Source: Gammaproteobacteria bacterium (GTDB lineage: Bacteria; Pseudomonadota; Gammaproteobacteria; SG8-11). From it: a stretch of DNA of 11,292 bases. This document shows positions 1-6,960 of the stretch, piece by piece. The notes under the pieces are model-generated. The model saw nothing but the letters and a program-made list of their open reading frames with translations, was not told the DNA's origin and did no database searches. The stretch spans positions 1 through 11,292 of the forward strand of contig JACQEQ010000317.1 in the NCBI GenBank assembly GCA_016200445.1. Reading direction: 5' to 3'. The first letter of the stretch is position 1. Each line of letters begins with the position of its first letter. Made by a program: the position numbers and the translations under genes.

Positions 1-77
1 ACCGGTGCGATTGGTATCGGAAAAACCACCGGGCGCTTTAACGGGAATGCATGGCCGCTCTACTTCTCGACACGCAC

Positions 78-755
78 TTACTTGTTTAAACCCTTCTCCA
101 CCGCAATCACCGCCGCCTCGACGCGCGAGTGCACGCCGAGTTTGCGCATGATGGATTTGACGTGTAGCTTGACAGTTCCGTCGACAATGCCCAGTGCGCG
201 GCCGATGACTTTATTGCTTTGGCCTTCAGCGACGTGTTTGAGAATTTCGCGCTCGCGCGGGGTGAGATCGGCAAACGGCGATGCATCGACCAACGGCCGG
301 TCGCTGCCTTGAACATAGCGCGCAAGCACTGCGGCCAGTTCGGGGGCGACTACGGTTTTCCCGCTTAAAATGCTGTGTAAGGCGGCGACCAGCGCGTCCG
401 GGTCCATATCTTTGAGCAAGTAGCCTTGCGCACCGTGGCGCAACGCTTCGACCACATCGCGGTCGTCGTTGCTGGTGCTGAGAATAATTACTGGCGAGAC
501 CACGCCGGTAGCACGTAACCGGCGCAAGGTTTCAAGTCCATCCATATTCGGCATACGCACATCGAGCAAGATTAAGTCATGCTCCAGTTCTTTGGCGCGC
601 TTGAGCCCTTCTTGGCCATCGCCCACTGCGGCGACCACCTTGATGCCGCGCCGCTCCATCAGCTCATACAAGCCCATGCGAAACAGCGCGTGGTCATCGA
701 TCAAGATGACGCGTAATGGGCGTTCCGCTGCAATCAGGTCGTGATATTCACTCAT
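78..755 (-). CDS. NarL/FixJ-family response regulator
   Basis: This 225-residue protein is a cytoplasmic DNA-binding response regulator, the expected phosphoryl acceptor of the kinase encoded just upstream. The receiver domain covers about residues 14-130, with the acidic pair D20/D21, phospho-acceptor D65 in LLDVRMPNMDG, the switch region LSTS at 92-95 and the conserved lysine K115 in YLLKD. The LuxR-type helix-turn-helix covers about 160-222, opening with LTPRERE and with the recognition helix in DGTVKLHVKSIMRKL (192-206). Its length is normal for the family. The ATG overlaps the end of the kinase gene by 8 bp, which suggests translational coupling. Similarity to NarL is clear at domain level, but the same architecture serves many signals, so nitrate or nitrite control is not shown. 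Target sites cannot be assigned from this window. Confidence 0.95.
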   Translation of the reverse strand: MSEYHDLIAAERPLRVILIDDHALFRMGLYELMERRGIKVVAAVGDGQEGLKRAKELEHDLILLDVRMPNMDGLETLRRLRATGVVSPVIILSTSNDDRDVVEALRHGAQGYLLKDMDPDALVAALHSILSGKTVVAPELAAVLARYVQGSDRPLVDASPFADLTPREREILKHVAEGQSNKVIGRALGIVDGTVKLHVKSIMRKLGVHSRVEAAVIAVEKGLNK

Positions 756-2409
756 GCATGCCGGCCTTTGGTTGCGTGATGTCGTCGCGTTCGTGGTTGT
801 GTCGTTGCGGGGGGACGCTAAATTGCAGCTCTACCCGCGTACCTTCGCCCGCCTCGCTTTCGATACTGAGGGTACCACCGAGCCGCGCGGCCCGCTCGCG
901 CATGATCGACAATCCAATGTGCTCGCCAGGGGGATCGCTGACCACTTTTTCTTCGATCCCTTGGCCGTCGTCTTCGACCAGCACGTGATAGTCGCGGTTG
1001 TCGTCCGTACGTAATAGCACGCGCACATTTTGCGCGTCGCTGTGCTTGCGCACATTGGTTAACGATTCTTGCACAATGTGCAACACCTGCACTTCCAGCG
1101 ACGGCGGCAGATTCGATTCGACGATTTCGTTCTGGAAAAACGCGGCAATCCCGGTTTCTTTGCGGAAGCGTTCGACCACACTTTCAATGGCCGGAATCAA
1201 ACCGCGCTCGTCCATGCGCGTGCGGAAATGCGCCAGCAATTCGCGCAACTGGCTGTTGGCTTGATCGAGGCCGTCTTTGATGGTGCGAATTTGTCGAATC
1301 CCGGTACGGTCTTTACTTTGCGCTACGGTTTCTTCCACCAAGGTCACCTGAAAACGCAAACTGGCCAGTGTTTGCGCGAGCGAGTCGTGCAATTCATTCG
1401 CAAGCAGCGTGCGTTCTTCCATGATGGACAGGCGGCGTGCGTGCCGCTCCAAACGCGCTTTTTCAATCGCAATACCTAAGTGCCGGCCAATGCTGCTGAA
1501 CAAATGGCTGATGTCTTCGCGCTCGATCAATGCGGCACTTTCAAGCACAAGGTGATACACGCCCAGCGTCCGCTCGCTATAACGGATCGGAATGGTGACC
1601 AGCGCCGCGCAGCCGCCATCGGGCGATATTTGCAAGCCGGGCTCGCATTGTTGCACATCGGTCTGTATCAATAATTCGTCGGCCGCACGCGCACCGCTTA
1701 AGCACTGTTCAATCGATACGGTACGTGCTAAGACACTTTCATCACAGCCCACAGTCGCAATCAGGCGCATCTGCCCGTCTTCGGTCATCAAGCGCACCAC
1801 GCCCGCGCGCGCCTGCACCATGTCGCACAATGTATGTAAAAAGCGCGTAAGCAAATCGTTCACATCGTGCAGTACATTTACACCGGCGGCGGCGTCGTAC
1901 AAAATTTCCAGCGAGCGCGTCTTCTGCGCGAGTTGCTCCACTTGGATACGGGTTTGCTGATCCACGTTTTTGCACATGCGGCTGATCATGTCGCCCAACA
2001 CATTGATGTCTTGCAGCAGCAAAACCTCGCCGCCTTGCCCCACCGGCGTCACCCGCGCATCGAGATCGCCATCCAACATGCACACGATCCACTTGCGCAC
2101 CTGAAACTCTGCGCCCAACACCCGCGCGCGCAACCGCTTTACCAGTAACGCAGACAACACCAGCAAACTAAGCACCATCGACACCGCTGCAATGATGCCA
2201 ACACTTGCTCCCGCATCCCATGCGTAATACAGTGCCAGCCCGCCCAACGTGACACCGCTGCTTGTCAACCATGCGACCAGCCAGAACCAGCGGCTCGCCC
2301 GCATCGACTGCGGTGCCGTCAATGCTTTAAGTCGCGCTACGGCGCCTTGCAATTCTTCCGGCAACGGGCCACGTAAGAATGATCGGCGAACGTCTTGTGG
2401 ATTGGTCAT
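748..2409 (-). CDS. NarX-type sensor histidine kinase with GAF domain
   Basis: This 553-residue membrane kinase belongs to the HisKA_3/HPK7 (NarX/NarQ/DegS-like) group. Two transmembrane segments at about 42-62 and 69-90 are separated by only some 6-8 residues, so it lacks the roughly 110-residue periplasmic sensor domain of NarX. A HAMP-like linker (about 89-142), a probable signalling helix (140-175) and a GAF domain (about 168-318) follow. The phospho-acceptor is H341 in ELHDSLAQTL. ATPase motifs are the N box ESLTNVRKH (448-456), DDGQGI (480-485), HIGLSIM (497-503) and GEGT (521-524). Four cysteines (C222, C236, C255, C267) lie in the GAF region and could bind a cofactor or respond to redox, which is inference. 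The gene starts 13 bp after the VOC gene ends and overlaps its regulator by 8 bp. The ATG at 2409 has no obvious Shine-Dalgarno sequence. Confidence 0.93.
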   Translation of the reverse strand: MTNPQDVRRSFLRGPLPEELQGAVARLKALTAPQSMRASRWFWLVAWLTSSGVTLGGLALYYAWDAGASVGIIAAVSMVLSLLVLSALLVKRLRARVLGAEFQVRKWIVCMLDGDLDARVTPVGQGGEVLLLQDINVLGDMISRMCKNVDQQTRIQVEQLAQKTRSLEILYDAAAGVNVLHDVNDLLTRFLHTLCDMVQARAGVVRLMTEDGQMRLIATVGCDESVLARTVSIEQCLSGARAADELLIQTDVQQCEPGLQISPDGGCAALVTIPIRYSERTLGVYHLVLESAALIEREDISHLFSSIGRHLGIAIEKARLERHARRLSIMEERTLLANELHDSLAQTLASLRFQVTLVEETVAQSKDRTGIRQIRTIKDGLDQANSQLRELLAHFRTRMDERGLIPAIESVVERFRKETGIAAFFQNEIVESNLPPSLEVQVLHIVQESLTNVRKHSDAQNVRVLLRTDDNRDYHVLVEDDGQGIEEKVVSDPPGEHIGLSIMRERAARLGGTLSIESEAGEGTRVELQFSVPPQRHNHERDDITQPKAGMHE

Positions 2410-2422
2410 GGAAATTGCGTAT

Positions 2423-2794
2423 TCACGTTGAAGGTAACTTGAAATGCGGGTTGTGAATTAACCCGATGATATTTCCAAATGGGTCAAGAACCGTCGCCAC
2501 CGAGATACCGCCGCCGACTTCGCGCACCGCCGTATGTGCTTTCGCACCCAGCGCCAGCAGACGCTGGTATTCCGCCGCGATATTGTCGACACCCCAATAG
2601 GCAACTACACCCGCGCTTGCCTTGGATACCGGCCGGGCATTCGGATCGAGCCCTAACTCGTAACCACCCACATTGAACCCGGCATAAAACGGCTCATCGA
2701 AGTACGGCGCGAAGCCCAACGCTGCCGCGTACCAGTTCTTGGCTGTTTCGATATCGGCGACGCCGTAGATGACAGTGCGTAGTCCTTGTAACAT
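2423..2794 (-). CDS. VOC-family (glyoxalase/bleomycin resistance-like) protein
   Basis: This is a 123-residue single-module vicinal-oxygen-chelate protein with two beta-alpha-beta-beta-beta halves. The first half reads LRTVIYGVADIETAKNWY (about 5-22) with ALGFAPYF after it. The second half has VDNIAAEYQRLLALGAK (69-85) and ends in LDPFGNIIGLIHNPHF (103-118). The glutamate metal ligand usually found near the C-terminal strand appears replaced by glycine (G111), although E46 in the first half is present. It may therefore bind substrate without glyoxalase-type metal chemistry; the substrate is unknown. It is complete and of typical length, and a moderate GGGA-type ribosome site precedes the ATG. 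Its stop lies 13 bp from the kinase start, so it probably shares a transcript with the two-component pair, though a functional link is not evident. Confidence 0.88.
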   Translation of the reverse strand: MLQGLRTVIYGVADIETAKNWYAAALGFAPYFDEPFYAGFNVGGYELGLDPNARPVSKASAGVVAYWGVDNIAAEYQRLLALGAKAHTAVREVGGGISVATVLDPFGNIIGLIHNPHFKLPST

Positions 2795-2839
2795 TTCATT
2801 TTCCCGCTGATTCGCTAGATTGCTCCCGAAGCGTGATTG

Positions 2840-3157
2840 TCAGGCCGATTCTGCAACATAACCCAGCGCGTGCTCGGCAAGCATTTTGGCATTGCTGATA
2901 TTTTCCGCCGGAATTGCCACCCACTCTTTCATCGGCCGGCCCTTGCCGGAAGGATCCCAGAGCTCTGCGCCTTTATGCGCCAAGGCTTGCATGCGGACAT
3001 CGCCAGACAGCTTGAACACCAATGATTTCAAATGCAGCGCCAGAAACGCTTTGCCGTTTACTTTTAGACACTGCTTGCCGAACATCTGGCTGGCGACGAC
3101 ATTTTTGTGCTCAATCAGATGCTGGGTGAGTTGTGCGAATTGTTTTTCGGCAGACAT
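2840..3157 (-). CDS. TfoX/Sxy N-terminal-domain-like protein
   Basis: This 105-residue cytoplasmic protein resembles the TfoX N-terminal domain: MFGKQCLKVNGKAFLAL (25-41) matches the usual MFGG.g.yvdGk.fa pattern, followed by LVFKL (46-50) and then GKGRPMKEWVAIP (71-83), the common end of this small family. It lacks the C-terminal domain of full-length TfoX/Sxy competence activators, so a role in competence should not be assumed. Homologues are often annotated only as TfoX-domain or DUF proteins. The start is well supported by a strong Shine-Dalgarno sequence 10 nt upstream. The gap to the following VOC gene is 45 bp, which fits co-transcription. Its biological role is unknown. Confidence 0.75.
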   Translation of the reverse strand: MSAEKQFAQLTQHLIEHKNVVASQMFGKQCLKVNGKAFLALHLKSLVFKLSGDVRMQALAHKGAELWDPSGKGRPMKEWVAIPAENISNAKMLAEHALGYVAESA

Positions 3158-3167
3158 TGTGACTGTT

Positions 3168-3174
3168 CCTCCCT
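3168..3174 (-). promoter_or_regulatory. Strong ribosome binding site of the TfoX-like gene
   Basis: Read on the minus strand the site is AGGGAGG, 10 nt before the ATG at 3157. It is one of the two clearest Shine-Dalgarno sequences in the window and fixes the start of the TfoX-like gene. Confidence 0.7.
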
Positions 3175-3178
3175 AACT

Positions 3179-3206
3179 ATTTAACGCTTGAGTTCAGATG
3201 CGTCAG
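3179..3206 (-). promoter_or_regulatory. Possible sigma70-like promoter before the TfoX-like gene
   Basis: On the minus strand CTGACG (3206-3201, four of six matches to TTGACA) is followed after 16 bp by TTAAAT (3184-3179, four of six matches to TATAAT). It sits in the 68-bp gap after the acetyltransferase gene and could start a transcript for the TfoX, VOC, kinase and regulator genes. Both boxes are weak matches, such pairs occur by chance, and the box at 3179 would leave only a very short leader before the ribosome site. Confidence 0.18.
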
Positions 3207-3225
3207 CGTATCAACGATGAGCCCC

Positions 3226-3711
3226 CTAGAGTCCATTATTAGCCACCAATTGTTTGGTGAGCGGGAATGCTTGAATACCGAATTCTACTTCGGGATCGCC
3301 GCTATGCATAAAGCCATTACGCAGGTAAAAGGATTTTGCTGTAGCGGTACTACTAAGATGAATTTTGGAGAGCCCTGTTTGAACCGCGTGTAGCTCCATT
3401 GCACGAATTAAAGATTTACCTACACCTGTAAAACGAATTTCTGGCAGTACATAACAAAGTGCAATTTCATTTTTTGCGGTTAGCAATCCGACACCCGTAA
3501 TTTGCTCGCCGGAAGTGGCGACTACCGAAAAATTTTCGGGGGTAGCAAACAAGCTCGCGATAATTTCTGGTGTTTTATTATGCAACCAGACCGACAAAAC
3601 CTCCGGCTCATTGCGGTGATCTTCGACACAACACTCTGTAATTGAGCGGCGAAGCACAATGCATGCGGCCACGGCATCGGCCGGTGTAGCTGCACGTACC
3701 GTCAGGTTCAT
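3226..3711 (-). CDS. GNAT-family N-acetyltransferase
   Basis: This 161-residue protein carries the GCN5-related acetyltransferase fold. The acetyl-CoA pyrophosphate-binding motif A is RFTGVGKSLI (93-102), preceded by the strand EIALCYVLPEI, and the C-terminal motif AKSFYLRNGFMHSG (125-138) is typical. The acceptor substrate cannot be read from sequence. The chosen start is the ATG at 3711, 7 bp after the dsrR stop; the frame stays open to 3816 but would then run through dsrR, and the N-terminal strand MNLTVRAATPADA is the normal GNAT beginning. Base composition is unusual: 3361-3480 has 47 G+C of 120 (39%), while 5101-5220 in dsrN has 73 of 120 (61%). This points to acquisition from a lower-GC source. 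No strong ribosome site is visible, so translation may depend on coupling to dsrR. Confidence 0.88.
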   Translation of the reverse strand: MNLTVRAATPADAVAACIVLRRSITECCVEDHRNEPEVLSVWLHNKTPEIIASLFATPENFSVVATSGEQITGVGLLTAKNEIALCYVLPEIRFTGVGKSLIRAMELHAVQTGLSKIHLSSTATAKSFYLRNGFMHSGDPEVEFGIQAFPLTKQLVANNGL

Positions 3712-3718
3712 TGTGTAG

Positions 3719-4033
3719 TTAGCTCGTTTTCGGCGGCTTATGATCCGGGTCATTCGGATTGAAGAAAATGAAATCGAAGGTGCCGGCTTCAACCTCGACA
3801 TAATCGATGATCGCATCTTCGACCAGCTCGCCGGTGTGCGGGCTCATCACCACGGATACCCCTTCGCACACCAGATACAAATCGTTTTCGGCGCGTGCAT
3901 CGAAGCCCATACCGTATTCATATTTGCCGTCGGGGCCGACTTTGGCGGCGATGCGCAGGGCAAGATTGGCGGTGTCGCTGGTGGCCGAAATGGCGAGAAT
4001 TTTCTCGGCGGCGAGGGGAGTAATTTTAATCAT
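3719..4033 (-). CDS. dsrR: DsrR, A-type iron-sulfur scaffold homologue lacking the cluster cysteines
   Basis: This 104-residue cytoplasmic protein has the HesB/IscA fold: ITPLAAEKI at the start, LALRIAAKVGPDGKYEYGMGF (24-44), ENDLYLVCEGVSVV (49-62), IDYVEVEAGTFDFIFFNPN (76-94). A-type carriers bind iron or clusters through three cysteines, one in a GC.G loop and two in a C-terminal CGC. Here the first position reads GPDG (33-36) and the tail reads NPNDPDHKPP, so all three are missing; the only cysteine, C56, is elsewhere. That pattern and the position after dsrN match DsrR of A. vinosum, which is needed for normal sulfur-globule oxidation and was reported to act post-transcriptionally. An AAGGG ribosome site lies about 10 nt upstream. 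I see no dsrS after it: an acetyltransferase gene follows instead. Confidence 0.9.
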   Translation of the reverse strand: MIKITPLAAEKILAISATSDTANLALRIAAKVGPDGKYEYGMGFDARAENDLYLVCEGVSVVMSPHTGELVEDAIIDYVEVEAGTFDFIFFNPNDPDHKPPKTS

Positions 4034-4069
4034 AATCTGACCCTTTTATTAAATGAATGCTGCTTAATA

Positions 4070-4110
4070 ACAACCACCCCGTCAGCTGTGCCGCCGCACC
4101 TACTGGTTGT
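4070..4110 (-). other. Nested inverted repeat after the dsrN stop codon
   Basis: In the 76-bp dsrN-dsrR gap, ACAACCA (4070-4076) is complementary to TGGTTGT (4104-4110), and inside it GTGC (4088-4091) pairs with GCAC (4096-4099) around a 4-base loop. The outer arm touches the first base of the dsrN stop codon. There is no following T-tract, so it is not a standard terminator; it may be a processing or stabilising RNA structure, or chance. Confidence 0.25.
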
Positions 4111-5651
4111 CAAGGAGGAGCAGTACGCGGGGATTGGGTGGTGCTGTTGCGGTTTAACCGCACAAATTCGACGAACCGTTGCGCCCAGCGGTGTGCGTTA
4201 ACATCACGCAGATGAGTGTAACTGGCGAGCAGGTTTTTATAAATCAACCCGTCGTGCGCACCGTCGACGCCGCTGCCACGCATGACCTCATAGGCGAAGA
4301 CAACACCGGGCGCCAAGTTATCCAGACTGGAATAATGAAATTCATGCGCAGGGATTTCCATGCCGCTGTGCAACGGCCACGGGTGCTGCGCGCTTTCGCG
4401 CAGACGCACATAACCGCGTCCTTGCGGCCGGGCGTGCATGACGATGTCGCCGGGAATGACGCCGACCATGGCATGACTTTTTTCTTGCCAGGTGATGCGG
4501 CGTGCGAGGTACATCAGTCCGCCGCACTCGGCGTAAGCCGGTAAGCCGTTTTCGATGGCCGCGCGAATTTCGCTGCGTAACGTGGTGTTCGCTTCGAGCG
4601 CGGCCATGTGGGTTTCTGGGAAGCCGCCACCGATGAACAGACCGTCGATGCCGGGCAGGGTCGCGTCGCGCAGCGTGTTGATCGGGATGAGTTGCGCGCC
4701 GGCGTGCTGCAGCGCGGCAAGGTCGTCGGGGTAATAAAAGCCGAAGGCGGCGTCGCGGGCGATGCCTAGTCTTACCACGCGCGCAGGCGCCGATGTAGAC
4801 GAAATTGTCGACTCACTCCCCCTCTCAGGAGGAGGGCTGGGGTGGGGGTGGTCATTACATGGCGGCAGCGGATTTAAACCACCCCCATCCCGACCTTCCC
4901 CCTTGCAGGGGGAAGGAGTGCTACTTGTAGGACATTCGTTCAACGAAGGATCAAGGTTGCTTTGAGCGTGTTTTGGCGAGGGCGCTGCGCTCACCTTCAG
5001 CAACCCATCCAAATCCACCTGCTCCGCCACCCGCTGCGCAATCGCCGCGATACGCACTGCCGCTTGTGGTGCTTCGTTGCTTGGCATCAAGCCCAGATGG
5101 CGTTCGACGATTTCCATTTCCGGGTCGCGCAAGATGGCGCCAAGCACTGGCACGTCGGTGTAGTGTTCGATCACGGCGCGCAGTTTGCTTTCGTGGCGGC
5201 GGCCGCCGAGTTGATTGAGAATCACGCCGGCGATGTGCACGTCGCGATCAAACGCTTGGTAACCAAGGATCAACGGCGCGATGCCGCGCGTCATGCCTTG
5301 CGCGTCGATGACTAGCACCACCGGACTGCGCAGCAACTTGGCGAGCGCGGCGTTGCTGTTGCTGCCGTCCAGATCCAGGCCGTCGTATAAACCTTTGTTG
5401 CCTTCGATCAACGCGACGTCGGCCGCGTGCGCGTGCTGCGCATACGCAGCAGCGATTTCGTCGCGAGCCATGGTGTAAAAGTCAAGGTTGTAGCACGCGC
5501 GCCCTGCGGCCTGCCCTAACCACATTGGATCAATGTAGTCCGGGCCTTTTTTAAAGGGTTGCACGCGCAGGCCGCGCTGCGCGAAGGCAGCACACAGGCC
5601 GATGGCAACGGTGGTTTTTCCGGAAGACTTATGGGCGGCTGAGATGAACAA
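4110..5651 (-). CDS. dsrN: DsrN, glutamine-dependent siroheme amidase (CbiA/CobB family)
   Basis: DsrN is a cytoplasmic ATP- and glutamine-dependent amidotransferase related to cobyrinate a,c-diamide synthase; in sulfur oxidizers it is thought to amidate siroheme for DsrAB. The 513 residues comprise an ATP-binding CbiA domain (about 1-220) with the P-loop AAHKSSGKTT (5-14), KKGPDYIDP (34-42) and LIEGNKGLYDG (81-91), and a class I glutamine amidotransferase domain (about 290-500) with FIGGGFPETH (339-348), nucleophile C376 in YAECGGLMYL, H436 in AHEFHY and the terminal H480 in SYTH. Family members are usually about 430-470 residues; the excess is a low-complexity linker, residues 245-279, encoded by a palindromic repeat. 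The start is TTG at 5651: no in-frame ATG or GTG lies between it and dsrP, and translation must begin close to the first strand FISAAH. No cobalamin genes are nearby, which supports DsrN over CobB. Confidence 0.93.
   Translation of the reverse strand: MFISAAHKSSGKTTVAIGLCAAFAQRGLRVQPFKKGPDYIDPMWLGQAAGRACYNLDFYTMARDEIAAAYAQHAHAADVALIEGNKGLYDGLDLDGSNSNAALAKLLRSPVVLVIDAQGMTRGIAPLILGYQAFDRDVHIAGVILNQLGGRRHESKLRAVIEHYTDVPVLGAILRDPEMEIVERHLGLMPSNEAPQAAVRIAAIAQRVAEQVDLDGLLKVSAAPSPKHAQSNLDPSLNECPTSSTPSPCKGEGRDGGGLNPLPPCNDHPHPSPPPERGSESTISSTSAPARVVRLGIARDAAFGFYYPDDLAALQHAGAQLIPINTLRDATLPGIDGLFIGGGFPETHMAALEANTTLRSEIRAAIENGLPAYAECGGLMYLARRITWQEKSHAMVGVIPGDIVMHARPQGRGYVRLRESAQHPWPLHSGMEIPAHEFHYSSLDNLAPGVVFAYEVMRGSGVDGAHDGLIYKNLLASYTHLRDVNAHRWAQRFVEFVRLNRNSTTQSPRTAPP
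4816..4918. repeat. Palindromic G/C-rich repeat inserted in frame in dsrN
   Basis: The element has two arms. CCTTCCCCC (4894-4902) and GGGGGAAGG (4908-4916) form a perfect 9-bp stem around the loop TTGCA. TGGGGGTGG (4843-4851) is exactly complementary to CCACCCCCA (4879-4887) across a 27-bp centre. The left arm (4816-4851), read in reverse complement, resembles the right arm (4879-4918), so the whole looks like two inverted copies of a REP-like unit. It is read through as dsrN residues about 245-279, rich in P, G, S and charged residues (TPSPCKGEGRDGGG, then PHPSPPPERGS). A related unit occurs in dsrJ. Family name and genomic copy number are unknown. Confidence 0.75.
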
Positions 5652-5707
5652 GGACGGTATGAGATTTCTTGGCTGGGCTGCGCGTCCGTACTGCCCAGCG
5701 CTCGCGA

Positions 5708-6928
5708 TTACGCGGCGTCTTTCGCGGCGGCATGATGTGGATCAACATCCGCATCGGCCAGCGACAATGGCAAGAAGCGCAACACCTTGATGGCGACAGT
5801 GACCAAGGTCAGTGCCAACGCTGTGCCGCCTAAACCCAGCGCGATTTCGTACAGTGTCGGCGTATATGCGGCGATGCCGCTATCCGCGAAACTGCTTTGC
5901 ACTTCAAAACCCGGGAACAATTCCATTGGATACGCTTGGCCACCGATGATCAGCACATACATTTGCGCTAAGCCACCGAGGACGACCAACACGGATGCCG
6001 CCGTAATGCCGCTGCGTGATGCGCCGGTGGCCGGATGGAATAACAACGCGAGCGGCAACAACGTGCCCAAAACAATTTGCCCGCCCCAGAACAGCACGGT
6101 GTACACACCGCCGTCGAGCAGGATGAATTGCTCCACGCCGTGATGCTGGGTGACGTACAGCTTGGTTAAATGAAAGGTCAACACCATCAGCAACACAGCG
6201 GCAACGAAAACGCCGAGCAGGTTTTTCAAGCGCCGCAAGGTGGCATCACCCAGCGCGCGGCCGGTGCCGTGGTAGGCACTCAACAACACCAGCAAATAAA
6301 TCGCGGTGCCGAACGCGAGCGACATGATGATGAACATCGGCGCGAGTAGCGCGCTGTCATACATCTCGCGTGCAACCAGAAAACCGAAAATGGAGCCGGT
6401 ACCTGTGGTCAAGATCAGGCGCCATACAAATGCCACCAGACCGGCGCGTTTGCTATACGGGTTCATGCGGCGCTCCATCATCAACCACAAATACACGGCG
6501 GTGACGGCGAGGAAGCCGGTGTACAGAAAAATGTTCCAGGCGAAAATCGATTTGAAGTTGTAGTTGAGCATCGCGACAATGAGGCGATCCGGGCGGCCTA
6601 AATCCAACACCAGAATGATCAGCCCGCCGAGCAACAGGCTCATTGCCAGCAACGCCGACAGCGGTGCGAGCGGCTTGTAGGGCGTTTTGCTGAATACCGA
6701 CGAGACCGACGCGACGTTCAAAGCACCCGATGCGGCGACGATCAGGAACACCGCGAACACGTGCGGCATGCCCCACACGATCTGGTTGCTCATGCCGGTG
6801 ACGTGGTGGCCTTCGTGCTCCATGTACATGGCCGCGCCCAACCCCAGCAAAATGAAAAGCCCGAGCACCGCGAGCAACGCGTAGTAGCCGGGACTGGTGC
6901 CTTCAATTTCGCGATAGGTGATGTTCAT
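5708..6928 (-). CDS. dsrP: DsrP, NrfD/PsrC-type integral membrane subunit of DsrMKJOP
   Basis: DsrP is the polytopic membrane protein that exchanges electrons with the quinone pool and pairs with periplasmic DsrO. The 406 residues contain about ten hydrophobic segments (roughly 15-34, 52-70, 91-110, 126-148, 165-184, 196-218, 236-252, 276-297, 308-328 and 363-383), as in NrfD/HybB-type subunits. The stretch LDLGRPDRL (108-116) after the third helix is characteristic of the NrfD family. The start chosen is the ATG at 6928, giving MNITYREIEG before the first helix; the frame stays open to 7051, but the extra 41 residues would be encoded by the intergenic repeat. No strong ribosome site is visible. 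A 171-bp gap, the largest in this cluster, separates it from dsrO, and 56 bp separate it from dsrN. Confidence 0.93.
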   Translation of the reverse strand: MNITYREIEGTSPGYYALLAVLGLFILLGLGAAMYMEHEGHHVTGMSNQIVWGMPHVFAVFLIVAASGALNVASVSSVFSKTPYKPLAPLSALLAMSLLLGGLIILVLDLGRPDRLIVAMLNYNFKSIFAWNIFLYTGFLAVTAVYLWLMMERRMNPYSKRAGLVAFVWRLILTTGTGSIFGFLVAREMYDSALLAPMFIIMSLAFGTAIYLLVLLSAYHGTGRALGDATLRRLKNLLGVFVAAVLLMVLTFHLTKLYVTQHHGVEQFILLDGGVYTVLFWGGQIVLGTLLPLALLFHPATGASRSGITAASVLVVLGGLAQMYVLIIGGQAYPMELFPGFEVQSSFADSGIAAYTPTLYEIALGLGGTALALTLVTVAIKVLRFLPLSLADADVDPHHAAAKDAA

Positions 6929-6960
6929 AGTTTTAAACCAAAGTGGGTGCCGTATATTTT

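Noticed and set aside
1..77. End of another gene at the left edge
   Set aside because: Some frames are open but too short to recognise, and no motif, stop context or terminator could be supported.
1069..1479. 136-residue plus-strand frame inside the kinase gene
   Set aside because: It is a shadow of the HisKA_3 and ATPase coding sequence, and no ribosome site or domain supports it.
3712..3816. Longer start for the acetyltransferase
   Set aside because: The extra residues overlap dsrR and precede the normal GNAT N-terminal strand; the ATG at 3711 fits better.
3740..4201. 153-residue plus-strand frame over dsrR and the dsrN end
   Set aside because: It mirrors dsrR codons on the opposite strand and has no family features.
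4110..5651. Cobalamin biosynthesis enzyme CobB/CbiA
   Set aside because: The family is the same, but the position between dsrP and dsrR and the lack of other cobalamin genes favour DsrN.
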